From 66-474 sp035695065 (lineage in GTDB: Bacteria > Pseudomonadota > Gammaproteobacteria > Xanthomonadales > Rhodanobacteraceae): a stretch of DNA of 46,606 nt. The position numbers were made by a program, and so were the translations under genes. Under the pieces are notes generated by a model, which was not told the DNA's origin, searched no databases, and saw only the letters and a list, made by a program, of their open reading frames with translations. Where the stretch lies: contig DASSEW010000049.1 of NCBI GenBank assembly GCA_035695065.1, forward strand, positions 1-46,606, read 5' to 3'. This document shows positions 26,448-34,740 of the stretch, piece after piece (the first letter of the stretch is position 1; each line of letters starts with the position of its first letter).

Positions 26448-27443
26448 ATGAAGTTGCAGGTGCCGTTCGTCCAGCTGCCGCTGCGCTTCGATGCCGCGCG
26501 ACTCGCTGACGAGATGCATGCCTTGGGCGAGGCGGCGTGGCGTCCGCATCCGCAGAAGTATCCCGGCAATTTCGCGTTGCCGCTGATCTCGGTGGATGGC
26601 GACGCGGACAGCGATGCGATCGCCGGTCCGATGCGGCCGACACCCTATCTCGAGCAGTGTCCGTATCTGTCGCAGGTGCTGGCGCGGCTCGGTGCGGTGT
26701 GGGGGCGAACCCGACTGATGAAACTGGTCGGCGGCGCCGAGGTCACGCCGCACGCGGACATCAACTATTACTGGCGCGATCGCATGCGCGTGCACGTGCC
26801 GATCCAGACGCAGCCGGGCGTGCGCTTCATCTGCGGCGACGCGGAAGTGAACATGGCGCCAGGCGAATGCTGGATCTTCGACACCTGGCGCCCGCACCGG
26901 GTGATCAACGTCGCCGATCATGAGCGCGTGCATCTGGTGGCCGATACGGTGGGCGGGGAGACGTTCTGGGAACTCGCCGGACGGGGGCGCGCACCGGGTT
27001 ACGGTGATTTCGTCGGCTGGCAGGCCGAGCACTTCGGAGCAGGCGAGCGGGGAATGCCGGAACCGCTGGTGTTCGAATCCAGCAATGCACCCCAGGTGAT
27101 GACGCCCTGGGAATTGCGCAACCACTTGGAGTTCATCCTCGCGCATGTCGTGCCGAATCCGCAGCTCGGGTTGGTCCAGCAGCAGGCCAGTCGGTTCATG
27201 GCGAACTGGCACGCGTTGTGGGCGCAGTACGGCGAGGATCGCGCCGGCTGGCCCGAATACCGGCGTGCGCTGGACCAGTTCGCCGAGTTGATGGAGCGCA
27301 ACGCGGTGCCGCTGCAGCTCGTCAACGGCATGCAGTTCATGAGCACATTGCGTTCGATGGTGCTGGGCGTGGCGCTGGCCGACCGGCGCGAGCAGCTCGT
27401 CGTAGATGAGCCGCGCGTCCCTGCGGGCGTGTCCGTGACATGA
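26448..27443 (+). CDS. Aspartyl/asparaginyl beta-hydroxylase domain protein
   Basis: This 331-residue protein has a double-stranded beta-helix dioxygenase domain in its first ~170 residues. The likely Fe(II) ligands are H102 and D104 (VTPHADINYYW) and H150 (TWRPHRV). R160 (HERVHLVADT) lies exactly 10 residues after the distal His, as the 2-oxoglutarate-binding Arg does in human AspH. The following ~160 residues are helical and of unknown role. The family hydroxylates the beta carbon of Asp or Asn in proteins or peptides. It starts 10 bases after thiC and overlaps the next paralogue by 4 bases (ATGA). Its substrate is unknown. Confidence 0.88.
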   Translation: MKLQVPFVQLPLRFDAARLADEMHALGEAAWRPHPQKYPGNFALPLISVDGDADSDAIAGPMRPTPYLEQCPYLSQVLARLGAVWGRTRLMKLVGGAEVTPHADINYYWRDRMRVHVPIQTQPGVRFICGDAEVNMAPGECWIFDTWRPHRVINVADHERVHLVADTVGGETFWELAGRGRAPGYGDFVGWQAEHFGAGERGMPEPLVFESSNAPQVMTPWELRNHLEFILAHVVPNPQLGLVQQQASRFMANWHALWAQYGEDRAGWPEYRRALDQFAELMERNAVPLQLVNGMQFMSTLRSMVLGVALADRREQLVVDEPRVPAGVSVT

Positions 27444-29278
27444 AGCTGCCCGTTCCGTTCATCCAGCTGCCCCTGAGTTTCGACGCCACCGTGCTCGCGC
27501 AGGAAATTTCGGCACTCGAGGAAAGTCTCTGGTGCCCTCATCCCAGTGGTCTGCCGGGGAACACCGCGCTGCCGCTGGTCGCCGCGGAAGGCGATCCCGC
27601 GCGTGGTGATGCACTGTCCGGGCCGATGCGACCGACACCGGCGCTGGAGCGCTGTAGCTATCTGCGCCAGGTGCTGGGCAGCCTGGAGGCGGTGCTCGGC
27701 CGCGTACGTCTGATGCGGTTGTCCGCAGGCGCGGAGGTCGATCCGCACGTGGACACGAACCACTACTGGAATGAACGCGTGCGCGTGCACGTTCCGATCC
27801 TGACCCATCCGTCGGTGCGGTTTTTCTGCGGCGACACGCACACGCACATGGCGGCGGGCGAATGCTGGATTTTCGACACCTGGCGTCTGCACCGGGTCAC
27901 CAACGATGCCGATTTCCCGCGCGTGCACCTGGTCGTGGACACGATCGGAAGCAGCGCGTTCGGCAAACTGGTCAATGCGGGACGGCCGCATACCGACCCG
28001 CGCGATGGATGGAGTCCGCGATTCATTGCTCCGGGTACAAGCGAACCCGAGCTGATGTTCGAGTCGGTGAACCTGATGTCGCCGATGAGCTACTGGGAGC
28101 TGCGCGACCACGTGGGCTTCCTGCTCTCGGAAGCCGAAGCGCATCCACTGCTGCCGGTGATCAGGCACGTGGCCAACGAATTCGTGTTGGAATGGCGAAC
28201 CTTGTGGTTTCGCTTCGGTGCTGACCCTGCCGGGCAGCCCGAATTCAGGCGAATCCTCGACGAATTCCTGGCCGGCATGCGCCGGCTCGGTGGCGACGTG
28301 CGCCTCAAGAACCAGGCCCAGTTCGCCTCGGCAGTGAATGGTCTGCTCGGCCACGCAGTCCGAAGTGGCGGAATGGGTGCTTCCAGCGAGGAAGCCACGC
28401 GCGCGCCACGCGCGAAGATTCCGGGCACGGGCAGTGAGCCGGATTACCCGTTCGACCGCCCGGTGTTCATCGTATCGCCGCCGCGCTCCGGCTCCTCGCT
28501 GTTTTTCGAAACCCTGGCGCAGAGCGCGAGCGCATGCACCATCGGCGGCGAGAGCCACGGGATCATCGAAGGCAGTACCGCCGCCGGTCGACTGGGTGCC
28601 GCGGCCCGCAATTATGAATCCAACCGCCTCGATGCGAGCGATGCCTCGCCAGAGATCATCGCGGCGTTGCGCGAACGTTTCCACAGGCGCGCTTTCAATC
28701 GCGAGGGCAGGCAGCCGCCCGGCCGCATTCGGCTGCTCGAGAAAACACCAAAGAACGCGCTGCGCATTCCGTTTCTGACGGAAGTGTTCCCCGACGCCCT
28801 GTTCATTTATCTCTATCGTGATCCGCAGGAAGTGCTCGCGAGCATGATGGAGGCTTGGGAATCGGGTGGCTTCCGGACCTATCCGCAGTTGCCGGGCTGG
28901 ACCGGCTTGCCCTGGTCGCTGGTGCTGGTGCCTGGCTGGCGCGAATTGATCGGCAAGCCGCTGCCCGACATCGTCGCCGCGCAGTGGGCGACGACCACGC
29001 GGATGCTGCTGGATGACCTGCAGCGATTGCCGGCGTCGCGGTGGTGCGTGGCGCGCTACGACGCGCTGCTTGCCGCCCCCGATGCCGAGGTCGCGCGGGT
29101 ATGCGCGGCGGTTGGATTCGAGTGGGATCGCCGGCTCGGAACGGAATTGCCCGTGGCGAGCCATACCGTCTCCGCGCCGCGACGCGAGAAGTGGCGCGCG
29201 CGCGAGCACGAGGTTGCCCAGGCAATGGCGCAAATCGCCGAAGTCGCTGCGCGCGCCCAACGAGTGGCGCAAACATGA
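27440..29278 (+). CDS. Fused Asp/Asn beta-hydroxylase - sulfotransferase
   Basis: This 612-residue protein has two catalytic halves. Residues 1-300 are a paralogue of the preceding protein with the same start (MKLPVPFIQLPLSFDA), Fe ligands H103, D105 and H151, and 2-oxoglutarate Arg R161. After a linker (about 305-335), residues 340-600 form a Sulfotransfer_3-type domain with the PAPS 5'-phosphosulfate loop FIVSPPRSGSSLF (343-355), EKTPKN (434-439), and the 3'-phosphate motif LYRDPQEVLASM (458-469). All key residues look intact in both halves. The fusion suggests hydroxylation followed by sulfation of the same acceptor, but this is inference; no substrate is apparent nearby. Confidence 0.87.
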   Translation: MKLPVPFIQLPLSFDATVLAQEISALEESLWCPHPSGLPGNTALPLVAAEGDPARGDALSGPMRPTPALERCSYLRQVLGSLEAVLGRVRLMRLSAGAEVDPHVDTNHYWNERVRVHVPILTHPSVRFFCGDTHTHMAAGECWIFDTWRLHRVTNDADFPRVHLVVDTIGSSAFGKLVNAGRPHTDPRDGWSPRFIAPGTSEPELMFESVNLMSPMSYWELRDHVGFLLSEAEAHPLLPVIRHVANEFVLEWRTLWFRFGADPAGQPEFRRILDEFLAGMRRLGGDVRLKNQAQFASAVNGLLGHAVRSGGMGASSEEATRAPRAKIPGTGSEPDYPFDRPVFIVSPPRSGSSLFFETLAQSASACTIGGESHGIIEGSTAAGRLGAAARNYESNRLDASDASPEIIAALRERFHRRAFNREGRQPPGRIRLLEKTPKNALRIPFLTEVFPDALFIYLYRDPQEVLASMMEAWESGGFRTYPQLPGWTGLPWSLVLVPGWRELIGKPLPDIVAAQWATTTRMLLDDLQRLPASRWCVARYDALLAAPDAEVARVCAAVGFEWDRRLGTELPVASHTVSAPRREKWRAREHEVAQAMAQIAEVAARAQRVAQT

Positions 29279-29350
29279 ATGTTTGAGGCGTGGCGCCGAT
29301 TCAGCGCTACACTGTCCTGTCGCTGGCCATCAGAGAGAAGGAGTTCGAGC

Positions 29351-29956
29351 ATGCCCGCCAAATCCCAGCCATTCCTCACCGACATCCAGACGATCCGCAA
29401 TCGCGCGCGCGAGCACATCCGGCGCGGTGCGGTGACGGAAAGCTACACGCTCGATCGCGAAACGGTGCTGAAGCTGCTGAACGAGGCGCTGGCGACCGAG
29501 CTCATCTGCGTGTTGCGTTACAAGGCGCACTACTTCCTCGCATCCGGCATCAATGCCAAGAGCGTGGCGGCGGAATTCCTCGAGCACGCCAACGAGGAAC
29601 AGGAGCACGCCGATCGCATCGCCGAGCGGATCACCCAGCTCGACGGCAAGCCCAACTTCGAACCGGACGGCCTGTCCACGCGCAGCCATGCCGAGTTCGT
29701 GGTACCCGAAGAACTGGCTGCGATGATCGAGGAGAACCTCGTGGCCGAGCGCATCGCGATTGACAGTTACCGCGAGATCATCAACTACGTCGGTGATCGC
29801 GATACCACCACCAAGCGCCTGCTGGAAGAAGTGCTGGCGCAGGAAGAAGAGCATGCCGAAGACATGAAGACGCTGATGGAGGACTTCGGCAAGAAGGGCG
29901 AGCCGGCCGACCCGCGTCGCCGGCGTAATGGCGGCAATGGCGGGAAGCGTCGCTGA
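29351..29956 (+). CDS. Ferritin-like (bacterioferritin/Dps-type) protein
   Basis: This 201-residue four-helix protein has the di-iron carboxylate pattern of ferritins: LNEALATELICVLRY, FLEHANEEQEHADRIAERI (E-x2-H), then ENLVAERIAIDSYREII and EEVLAQEEEHAEDMKTLMEDF. It probably oxidises and stores iron or protects against peroxide. It is not a classic 158-residue Bfr. It has an N-terminal extension and a basic C-terminal tail (DPRRRRNGGNGGKRR) that could contact DNA, as Dps tails do. The ATG at 29351 follows AAGGAG, which excludes an upstream in-frame start. A perfect terminator follows. Confidence 0.88.
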   Translation: MPAKSQPFLTDIQTIRNRAREHIRRGAVTESYTLDRETVLKLLNEALATELICVLRYKAHYFLASGINAKSVAAEFLEHANEEQEHADRIAERITQLDGKPNFEPDGLSTRSHAEFVVPEELAAMIEENLVAERIAIDSYREIINYVGDRDTTTKRLLEEVLAQEEEHAEDMKTLMEDFGKKGEPADPRRRRNGGNGGKRR

Positions 29957-29975
29957 TCCTGCCCATACCCGAAGC

Positions 29976-30007
29976 AAATCGCCGGCCGCAAGCCGGCGAT
30001 TTCGTTT
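29976..30007 (+). terminator. Rho-independent terminator after the ferritin-like gene
   Basis: AAATCGCCGGC (29976-29986), a 5-base loop and GCCGGCGATTT (29992-30002) give an 11-bp perfect stem followed by CGTTT. It separates the ferritin-like gene from the GT39 gene at 30032. Confidence 0.85.
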
Positions 30008-30031
30008 GAGGTTCACGCTATTCTGCGCGCG

Positions 30032-31624
30032 ATGAACGACCTCGCTTCAGGCACGTTGCCCGTTTCGCGCAGCACCGAATGGCCGTGGCTGGCATTGTGG
30101 TTCGCGCTGCTGCTGCCGCTGGCGATCCTGTTCCCGCCGATCCCGATCGACGAAACACGCTATCTCACCGCCGCGTGGGAGATGTTCAACTCCGGGCAGT
30201 GGCTGGTGCCGACCGTCAACGGCGCCTGGTATTCGGACAAGTCGCCGCTGCTGTTCTGGCTGATCGCCGGCGGCTGGAAGCTGGTCGGCGTGCACACCTG
30301 GGTGGCACGCGTGGAAGCGCTGATCATTGCGACGGTCATGCTGCTCACGCTGCGCCGCCTGGCCGAACGGCTGCGGCTCGATGTGCGTGGCGCAAATGCC
30401 GCGATGTGGCTCCTGGCCGGCTGCGCGGGCTTCGCGCTGTTCGCGACCGCGATCATGTTCGACCTGCTACTGGCGGCCTGCGTGCTGGGCGCGCTGCACG
30501 CGCTGCTCGATCTCGATGAGCGCCGCTACGCGCGCGGCATCGGCTGGCTCGGGTTGATGCTGGGTTTGGGGATTCTCGCCAAAGGGCCGGTGGTGCTGTT
30601 GCACATCGCCGGCGCTGCGGTGCTGGCGCCGCTATGGAGCCGAAGCACACGCGAAGCGCCCGCGCGCTGGTACCTGTCGCTGCTCGCGGGCATCCTGATC
30701 GGCATCGCGATCGCGTTGTGCTGGCTGCTGCCCGCGGCGCTGTACGGCGGCCCGACCTACTGGCAACCGCTGGTCGCGAAAGTCACCGGAAGGTTGCACT
30801 CGAGCTTCGCGCACGCGCGGCCGTTCTGGTGGTACTTCCCGCTGATCCCGGTGCTGCTGCTGCCGTGGGTGCTGAGCCTGCGCGCACCGTTCGCCGCCTG
30901 GCGCGAGCTGCCGCGCGGACGCATCGGCATGTTCCTCCTGTGCTGGTGGCTGCCGCCGCTGCTCGCGTTCTGCGCGATCAGCGGCAAGCAGATCCACTAT
31001 CTCGCGCCACTGCTGCCGGCCTGGGCACTCAGCGGTGCGTGGCTGCTGCAACAGGCGCACGCGCGCTTGCGGCCTGTGCTGTACGCATTGCTCGCGTTGC
31101 TCGTCACGGCCGGGCTGCTGTACCTGCCGTGGTGGGCGGCGCGCGCCTACGGGTATGCGCCGCAACCCTTGCTGATGCTGTTCGCGCTGGTGCCGTTCGT
31201 GATCGCGATAGGAACGTGGCGAGCATGGGGTTTCGATGCTCGTCCGCTGGCGCTTGCGGCGACGGCGCTCGCATCGGTGTCGCTGCTGGCCGGTGCGCTT
31301 GCGCTGCAACCGGCGCTGGACGTGCGTCCCGAGGCGGAATTCGTCGCGACTGCGATGCACGCACACATTCCGATCGCGCACGTCGAGTGGCACAACGGGC
31401 TGTTCGGATACACCGGTCGGCTGCGCCAGCCGCTTCCGGTGATCACGCGTGCGCAGGTGACGGCATGGTGCCACGCGCACCCGGACGGATTGTTGATGGC
31501 AAGCGACAAGAGCGACGAACCGCACGGAGTGCAGCCGGCCTGGAGCTGGCCGTATTTCCTCAGCGGCAGCAAGCGCATCGGCGCGTGGCGGGCGAGTGAT
31601 GTGCTTAGTCCGACATCGCACTGA
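30032..31624 (+). CDS. GT39/ArnT-like membrane glycosyltransferase
   Basis: This 530-residue polytopic protein belongs to the dolichyl-phosphate-mannose/ArnT superfamily. The catalytic first periplasmic loop PPIPIDETRYLTAAWEMF carries the Asp-Glu pair, followed by WLVPTVNGAWYSDKSPLLFWL, GLGILAKGPVVLLH, and KQIHYLAPLLPAWAL later. These enzymes use polyprenyl-phosphate sugars to glycosylate lipid A, other lipids or proteins on the periplasmic side. ArnT itself is possible, but the arn cluster is not seen here. About a dozen membrane spans occupy residues 18-430, and a short soluble domain follows. It is a single-gene unit flanked by terminators and repeats. Confidence 0.88.
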   Translation: MNDLASGTLPVSRSTEWPWLALWFALLLPLAILFPPIPIDETRYLTAAWEMFNSGQWLVPTVNGAWYSDKSPLLFWLIAGGWKLVGVHTWVARVEALIIATVMLLTLRRLAERLRLDVRGANAAMWLLAGCAGFALFATAIMFDLLLAACVLGALHALLDLDERRYARGIGWLGLMLGLGILAKGPVVLLHIAGAAVLAPLWSRSTREAPARWYLSLLAGILIGIAIALCWLLPAALYGGPTYWQPLVAKVTGRLHSSFAHARPFWWYFPLIPVLLLPWVLSLRAPFAAWRELPRGRIGMFLLCWWLPPLLAFCAISGKQIHYLAPLLPAWALSGAWLLQQAHARLRPVLYALLALLVTAGLLYLPWWAARAYGYAPQPLLMLFALVPFVIAIGTWRAWGFDARPLALAATALASVSLLAGALALQPALDVRPEAEFVATAMHAHIPIAHVEWHNGLFGYTGRLRQPLPVITRAQVTAWCHAHPDGLLMASDKSDEPHGVQPAWSWPYFLSGSKRIGAWRASDVLSPTSH

Positions 31625-31633
31625 AACCATTAC

Positions 31634-31820
31634 GACGTCATCCCGGCGAACGCCGGACAAATTCGTCGGGAACGAATTTGAACGACCGAAGGTCGGCCCG
31701 AAGGGCAAAGTCCATGGACGGACTTTGTAATCCAGCGCCTTTGAGAATCTGCACGTCGCGGGCAAGTACTGGATTCCGGGTTCCGTTCGCAATAGAGCCC
31801 GAACGGCCCCGGAATGACGC
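31634..31820. repeat. Composite multi-hairpin repeat
   Basis: The ends GACGTCATCCCGG (31634-31646) and CCGGAATGACGC (to 31820) are inverted. Inside are CAAATTCGT-CGGGA-ACGAATTTG, GACC-GAA-GGTC, and CAAAGTCC-ATGGAC-GGACTTTG hairpins. It makes up most of the 281 bases between the GT39 gene and ppa, with a REP copy after it. There is no coding potential. The groES-groEL spacer holds a shorter relative. Confidence 0.75.
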
Positions 31821-31828
31821 AGCTAGCA

Positions 31829-31883
31829 GTAGGGCGGGCACTGCCCGCCGGCTGTGCGGAGATGGCGGACGGTGCCCGCCCTT
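31829..31883. repeat. REP-type palindromic repeat near ppa
   Basis: This unit begins GTAGGGCGGGCACTGCCCGCC and ends GGCGGACGGTGCCCGCCCTT. It is the same family as 4193, 13332 and 40447. The terminal base differs (CTT in place of CTAC), so the outer arms pair less completely here. It lies 22 bases from the ppa stop codon. Confidence 0.85.
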
Positions 31884-31905
31884 CAGACGCAAGAACGCGC
31901 AGCGA

Positions 31906-32454
31906 CTAGAAATTCGGCTTCTCCGGCGCCTCGCTGTAGCGATCCACCGCCTCGCGGATTTCCCTGCGCGCATCGTCGATGCCGCCCCAGCCCGAAATCT
32001 TCACCCACTTGCCCTTGTCGAGATCCTTGTAGTGCTCGAAGAAGTGCGCGATGCGTTCGCGCCAGTGGGTCGGCAGGTCGCCGATGTCCTTGATGTGCGC
32101 GTAACCGGCGAATACCGCGCTCGTGGGCACCGCCACGATCTTGGTGTCCTCGCCGCTCTCGTCGGTCATCTTGAGCACGCCGACGGGGCGACAGCGGATC
32201 ACCGCGCCCGGGATCAGCGGCAGCGGGATCATCACCAGCACGTCGGCCGGATCGCCATCGCCCGACAGCGTGTGCGGGATGTAGCCGTAATTGCACGGAT
32301 AGCGCATTGGCGTGGACAGCACGCGATCCACGAACATCGCGCCGGAGGCCTTGTCCACCTCGTACTTCACCGGCTCGGCGTCCTTCGGGATCTCGATGAC
32401 GACGTTGATTTCTTCCGGCACGTTGCGGCCGGTGCTGACCAGTTCGAGACCCAT
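31906..32454 (-). CDS. ppa: Inorganic pyrophosphatase (soluble, type I)
   Basis: This 182-residue protein has the type I PPase fold landmarks: INVVIEIPKDAEPVKYEVDK, MRYPCNYGYIPHTLSGDGDPADVLV with the metal-binding DGDPADV motif, and VKISGWGGIDDA near the C-terminus. It hydrolyses cytoplasmic pyrophosphate and so drives biosynthesis. It lies downstream of hppA on the same strand but is separated from it by a terminator at 32523-32551, so it is probably a separate transcript. Having both a soluble and a membrane pyrophosphatase plus a PPi-dependent kinase nearby is notable. Confidence 0.97.
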   Translation of the reverse strand: MGLELVSTGRNVPEEINVVIEIPKDAEPVKYEVDKASGAMFVDRVLSTPMRYPCNYGYIPHTLSGDGDPADVLVMIPLPLIPGAVIRCRPVGVLKMTDESGEDTKIVAVPTSAVFAGYAHIKDIGDLPTHWRERIAHFFEHYKDLDKGKWVKISGWGGIDDARREIREAVDRYSEAPEKPNF

Positions 32455-32522
32455 GGGAATTCCTTGTGCGCGACGTTTGCTGCGGGAAACCCGCCATTTT
32501 AGAGCAAGCCGATTCGTCGCGT

Positions 32523-32551
32523 AAAAAAGAAGCCCCGCGGTGCGGGGCTTC
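32523..32551 (-). terminator. Rho-independent terminator of hppA
   Basis: On the minus strand, GAAGCCCCGC (32551-32542), a 3-base loop and GCGGGGCTTC (32538-32529) are followed by a run of six T. It lies 24 bases after the hppA stop and insulates ppa downstream. Confidence 0.92.
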
Positions 32552-32574
32552 GAAGGTCGCGTGGAGCGTTGCGA

Positions 32575-34620
32575 TCAGTGGAACGCGAGTAGCGGGATGA
32601 TCAGCAGCGCCACGATATTGATGATCTTGATCAGTGGATTCACCGCCGGACCGGCGGTGTCCTTGTACGGATCACCCACGGTGTCGCCGGTGACGGCAGC
32701 CTTGTGCGCGTCGGAACCCTTGCCGCCGAAGTGGCCGTCCTCGATGTGCTTCTTGGCGTTGTCCCAGGCGCCGCCGCCGGTGGTCATCGAGATCGCGACG
32801 AACAGGCCGGTGGTGATGGTGCCGATCAGCACGCCGCCCAGCGCTTCGGCGCCGAGGATGAAGCCGACCAGGATCGGCACGATCACCGGCAGCAGCGACG
32901 GGATGATCATTTCCTTGATCGCCGACTTGGTCAGCATGTCCACCGCGCGCGAATAGTCCGGCTTGGTGGTGCCCTGCATGATGCCGGTGATCTCGCGGAA
33001 CTGGCGGCGCACTTCCTCCACCACCGAACCTGCCGCGCGCCCCACCGCCTCCATCGCCATCGCGGCGAACAGGAACGGGATCAGGCCGCCGATGAAGAGG
33101 CCGATGATCACCATGTGGTTGGACAGCGAGAAGTTGAACGACTGCACTTCCGGATGTTCGATCGCCAGCGTGTGCGTGTAGTCGGCGAACAGCACCAGCG
33201 CAGCGAGCGCGGCCGAGCCGATCGCATAACCCTTGGTCACCGCCTTGGTGGTGTTGCCGACCGCGTCCAGCGGATCGGTCACGCCGCGCACTTCCGGCGG
33301 CAGGTCGGCCATCTCGGCGATGCCGCCGGCGTTGTCGGTGATCGGGCCGTACGCATCCAGCGCCACGATCATGCCCGTCATGGACAGCATCGCGGTGGCG
33401 GCGATGGCGATCCCGTACAGGCCCGCCATGTCGTAGGAGATCCAGATCGCCGCGCAGATCGCGATCACCGGCGCCGCGGTCGCCTTCATGGAGACGCCCA
33501 GGCCCGCGATGATGTTGGTCGCGTGTCCGGTGGTCGAGGCCTTGGCCACGTGCTGCACCGGTTTGTATTCGGTGGCGGTGTAGTACTCGGTGATGAACAC
33601 GATCACCGCGGTCAGCACCAGGCCGGTAATCGCCGCGCCGTACAGCTTGGCGACGCCGAAGGTCGAGGCGGCCATCAGTTGCGCGGTGATCGGCCAGAAC
33701 GCCGCCGCAGCGAGGATGCCCGACACGAGCACGCCCGCGTACAGCGCGTTCATGATCTTGCCGCCCTGGCGCGTGCGGACGAAGAAGGTGCCGATCACCG
33801 AGGCGATGATCGAGGCGCCGCCCAAGGCCAGCGGATACAGCGCGCCATTCGCGCCGACATCGGCTCCGAGCACGCCGCCCAGCAGCATGGTCGCGACCAG
33901 CGTCACCGCGTAGGTCTCGAACAGGTCCGCGGCCATGCCTGCGCAGTCGCCGACATTGTCGCCGACATTGTCGGCGATTACCGCCGGGTTGCGCGGATCG
34001 TCTTCCGGAATGCCGGCTTCGACCTTGCCGACCAGGTCTGCGCCGACGTCCGCGCCCTTGGTGAAGATGCCGCCGCCCAGGCGCGCGAAGATCGAAATCA
34101 GCGAGGAGCCGAAGGCAAGGCCCACCAGCGCGTGCAACGCCTTTTCCTGCTCGTAGTGGAGCCCGAGCGTCAGCACGGTGTAGTAGCCGGCCACGCCCAG
34201 CAGGGCGAGGCCAACCACCAGCATGCCGGTGATCGCGCCGCCGCGGAACGAGACCTTCAACGCTGCGGCGAGCCCGCTGCGCGCGGCTTCGGCGGTGCGC
34301 ACGTTGCTGCGCACCGACACGTTCATGCCGATGTAGCCGGCAGCACCGGAAAGGATCGCGCCGATCAGGAAGCCGACGGCCGTGGGCCACGTCAGCCCGA
34401 AGCCGATCAGCAGGAACAGCACCACGCCCGCGATCGCGATCGTCGAATACGGCCGGTTGAGGTAGGCGCGCGCGCCTTCCTGGATCGCCTGCGCGATTTC
34501 GCGCATGCGCTCGTTGCCGGCGGACTGTTTCATGATCCAGCCGGCCGAGAACACGCCATACAGGATGGCGACGATCGCGCAGCCGAGCGCGATCCACAGA
34601 CCATACTCTTGCAGCAGCAT
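32575..34620 (-). CDS. hppA: Membrane-bound H+-translocating pyrophosphatase, K+-independent type
   Basis: This 681-residue integral membrane protein has about 16 spans. The PPi-binding segment is GADVGADLVGKVEAGIPEDD, followed by NVGDNVGDCAGMAADLFE and, near the C-terminus, GDTVGDPYKDTAGPAVNPLIKI. It couples PPi hydrolysis to proton pumping. The segment GNTTKAVTKGYAIGSA has Lys where K+-dependent enzymes have Ala, which marks the K+-independent class. The start at 34618-34620 (MLLQEYGLW) fits the family; upstream codons are unconserved. It faces pfp across an inserted plus-strand gene, and a pairing of hppA with pfp is known from methanotrophs. Confidence 0.96.
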   Translation of the reverse strand: MLLQEYGLWIALGCAIVAILYGVFSAGWIMKQSAGNERMREIAQAIQEGARAYLNRPYSTIAIAGVVLFLLIGFGLTWPTAVGFLIGAILSGAAGYIGMNVSVRSNVRTAEAARSGLAAALKVSFRGGAITGMLVVGLALLGVAGYYTVLTLGLHYEQEKALHALVGLAFGSSLISIFARLGGGIFTKGADVGADLVGKVEAGIPEDDPRNPAVIADNVGDNVGDCAGMAADLFETYAVTLVATMLLGGVLGADVGANGALYPLALGGASIIASVIGTFFVRTRQGGKIMNALYAGVLVSGILAAAAFWPITAQLMAASTFGVAKLYGAAITGLVLTAVIVFITEYYTATEYKPVQHVAKASTTGHATNIIAGLGVSMKATAAPVIAICAAIWISYDMAGLYGIAIAATAMLSMTGMIVALDAYGPITDNAGGIAEMADLPPEVRGVTDPLDAVGNTTKAVTKGYAIGSAALAALVLFADYTHTLAIEHPEVQSFNFSLSNHMVIIGLFIGGLIPFLFAAMAMEAVGRAAGSVVEEVRRQFREITGIMQGTTKPDYSRAVDMLTKSAIKEMIIPSLLPVIVPILVGFILGAEALGGVLIGTITTGLFVAISMTTGGGAWDNAKKHIEDGHFGGKGSDAHKAAVTGDTVGDPYKDTAGPAVNPLIKIINIVALLIIPLLAFH

Positions 34621-34740
34621 CGGATGACCCCTTCCCGTCAATGCCCGCGGAGGGCAACCGGCCGAGTATAGCCGGAAGGGGCGCCGTGGCTAGAGCCTGC
34701 TACCAGTGATATGTAAGATCCCGAACTACGGTAAAGAAAG

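Noticed and set aside
32704..34671. Long open frame antisense to hppA
   Set aside because: The hppA frame contains all pyrophosphatase motifs. The opposite frame is His/Arg/Asp-rich shadow coding.
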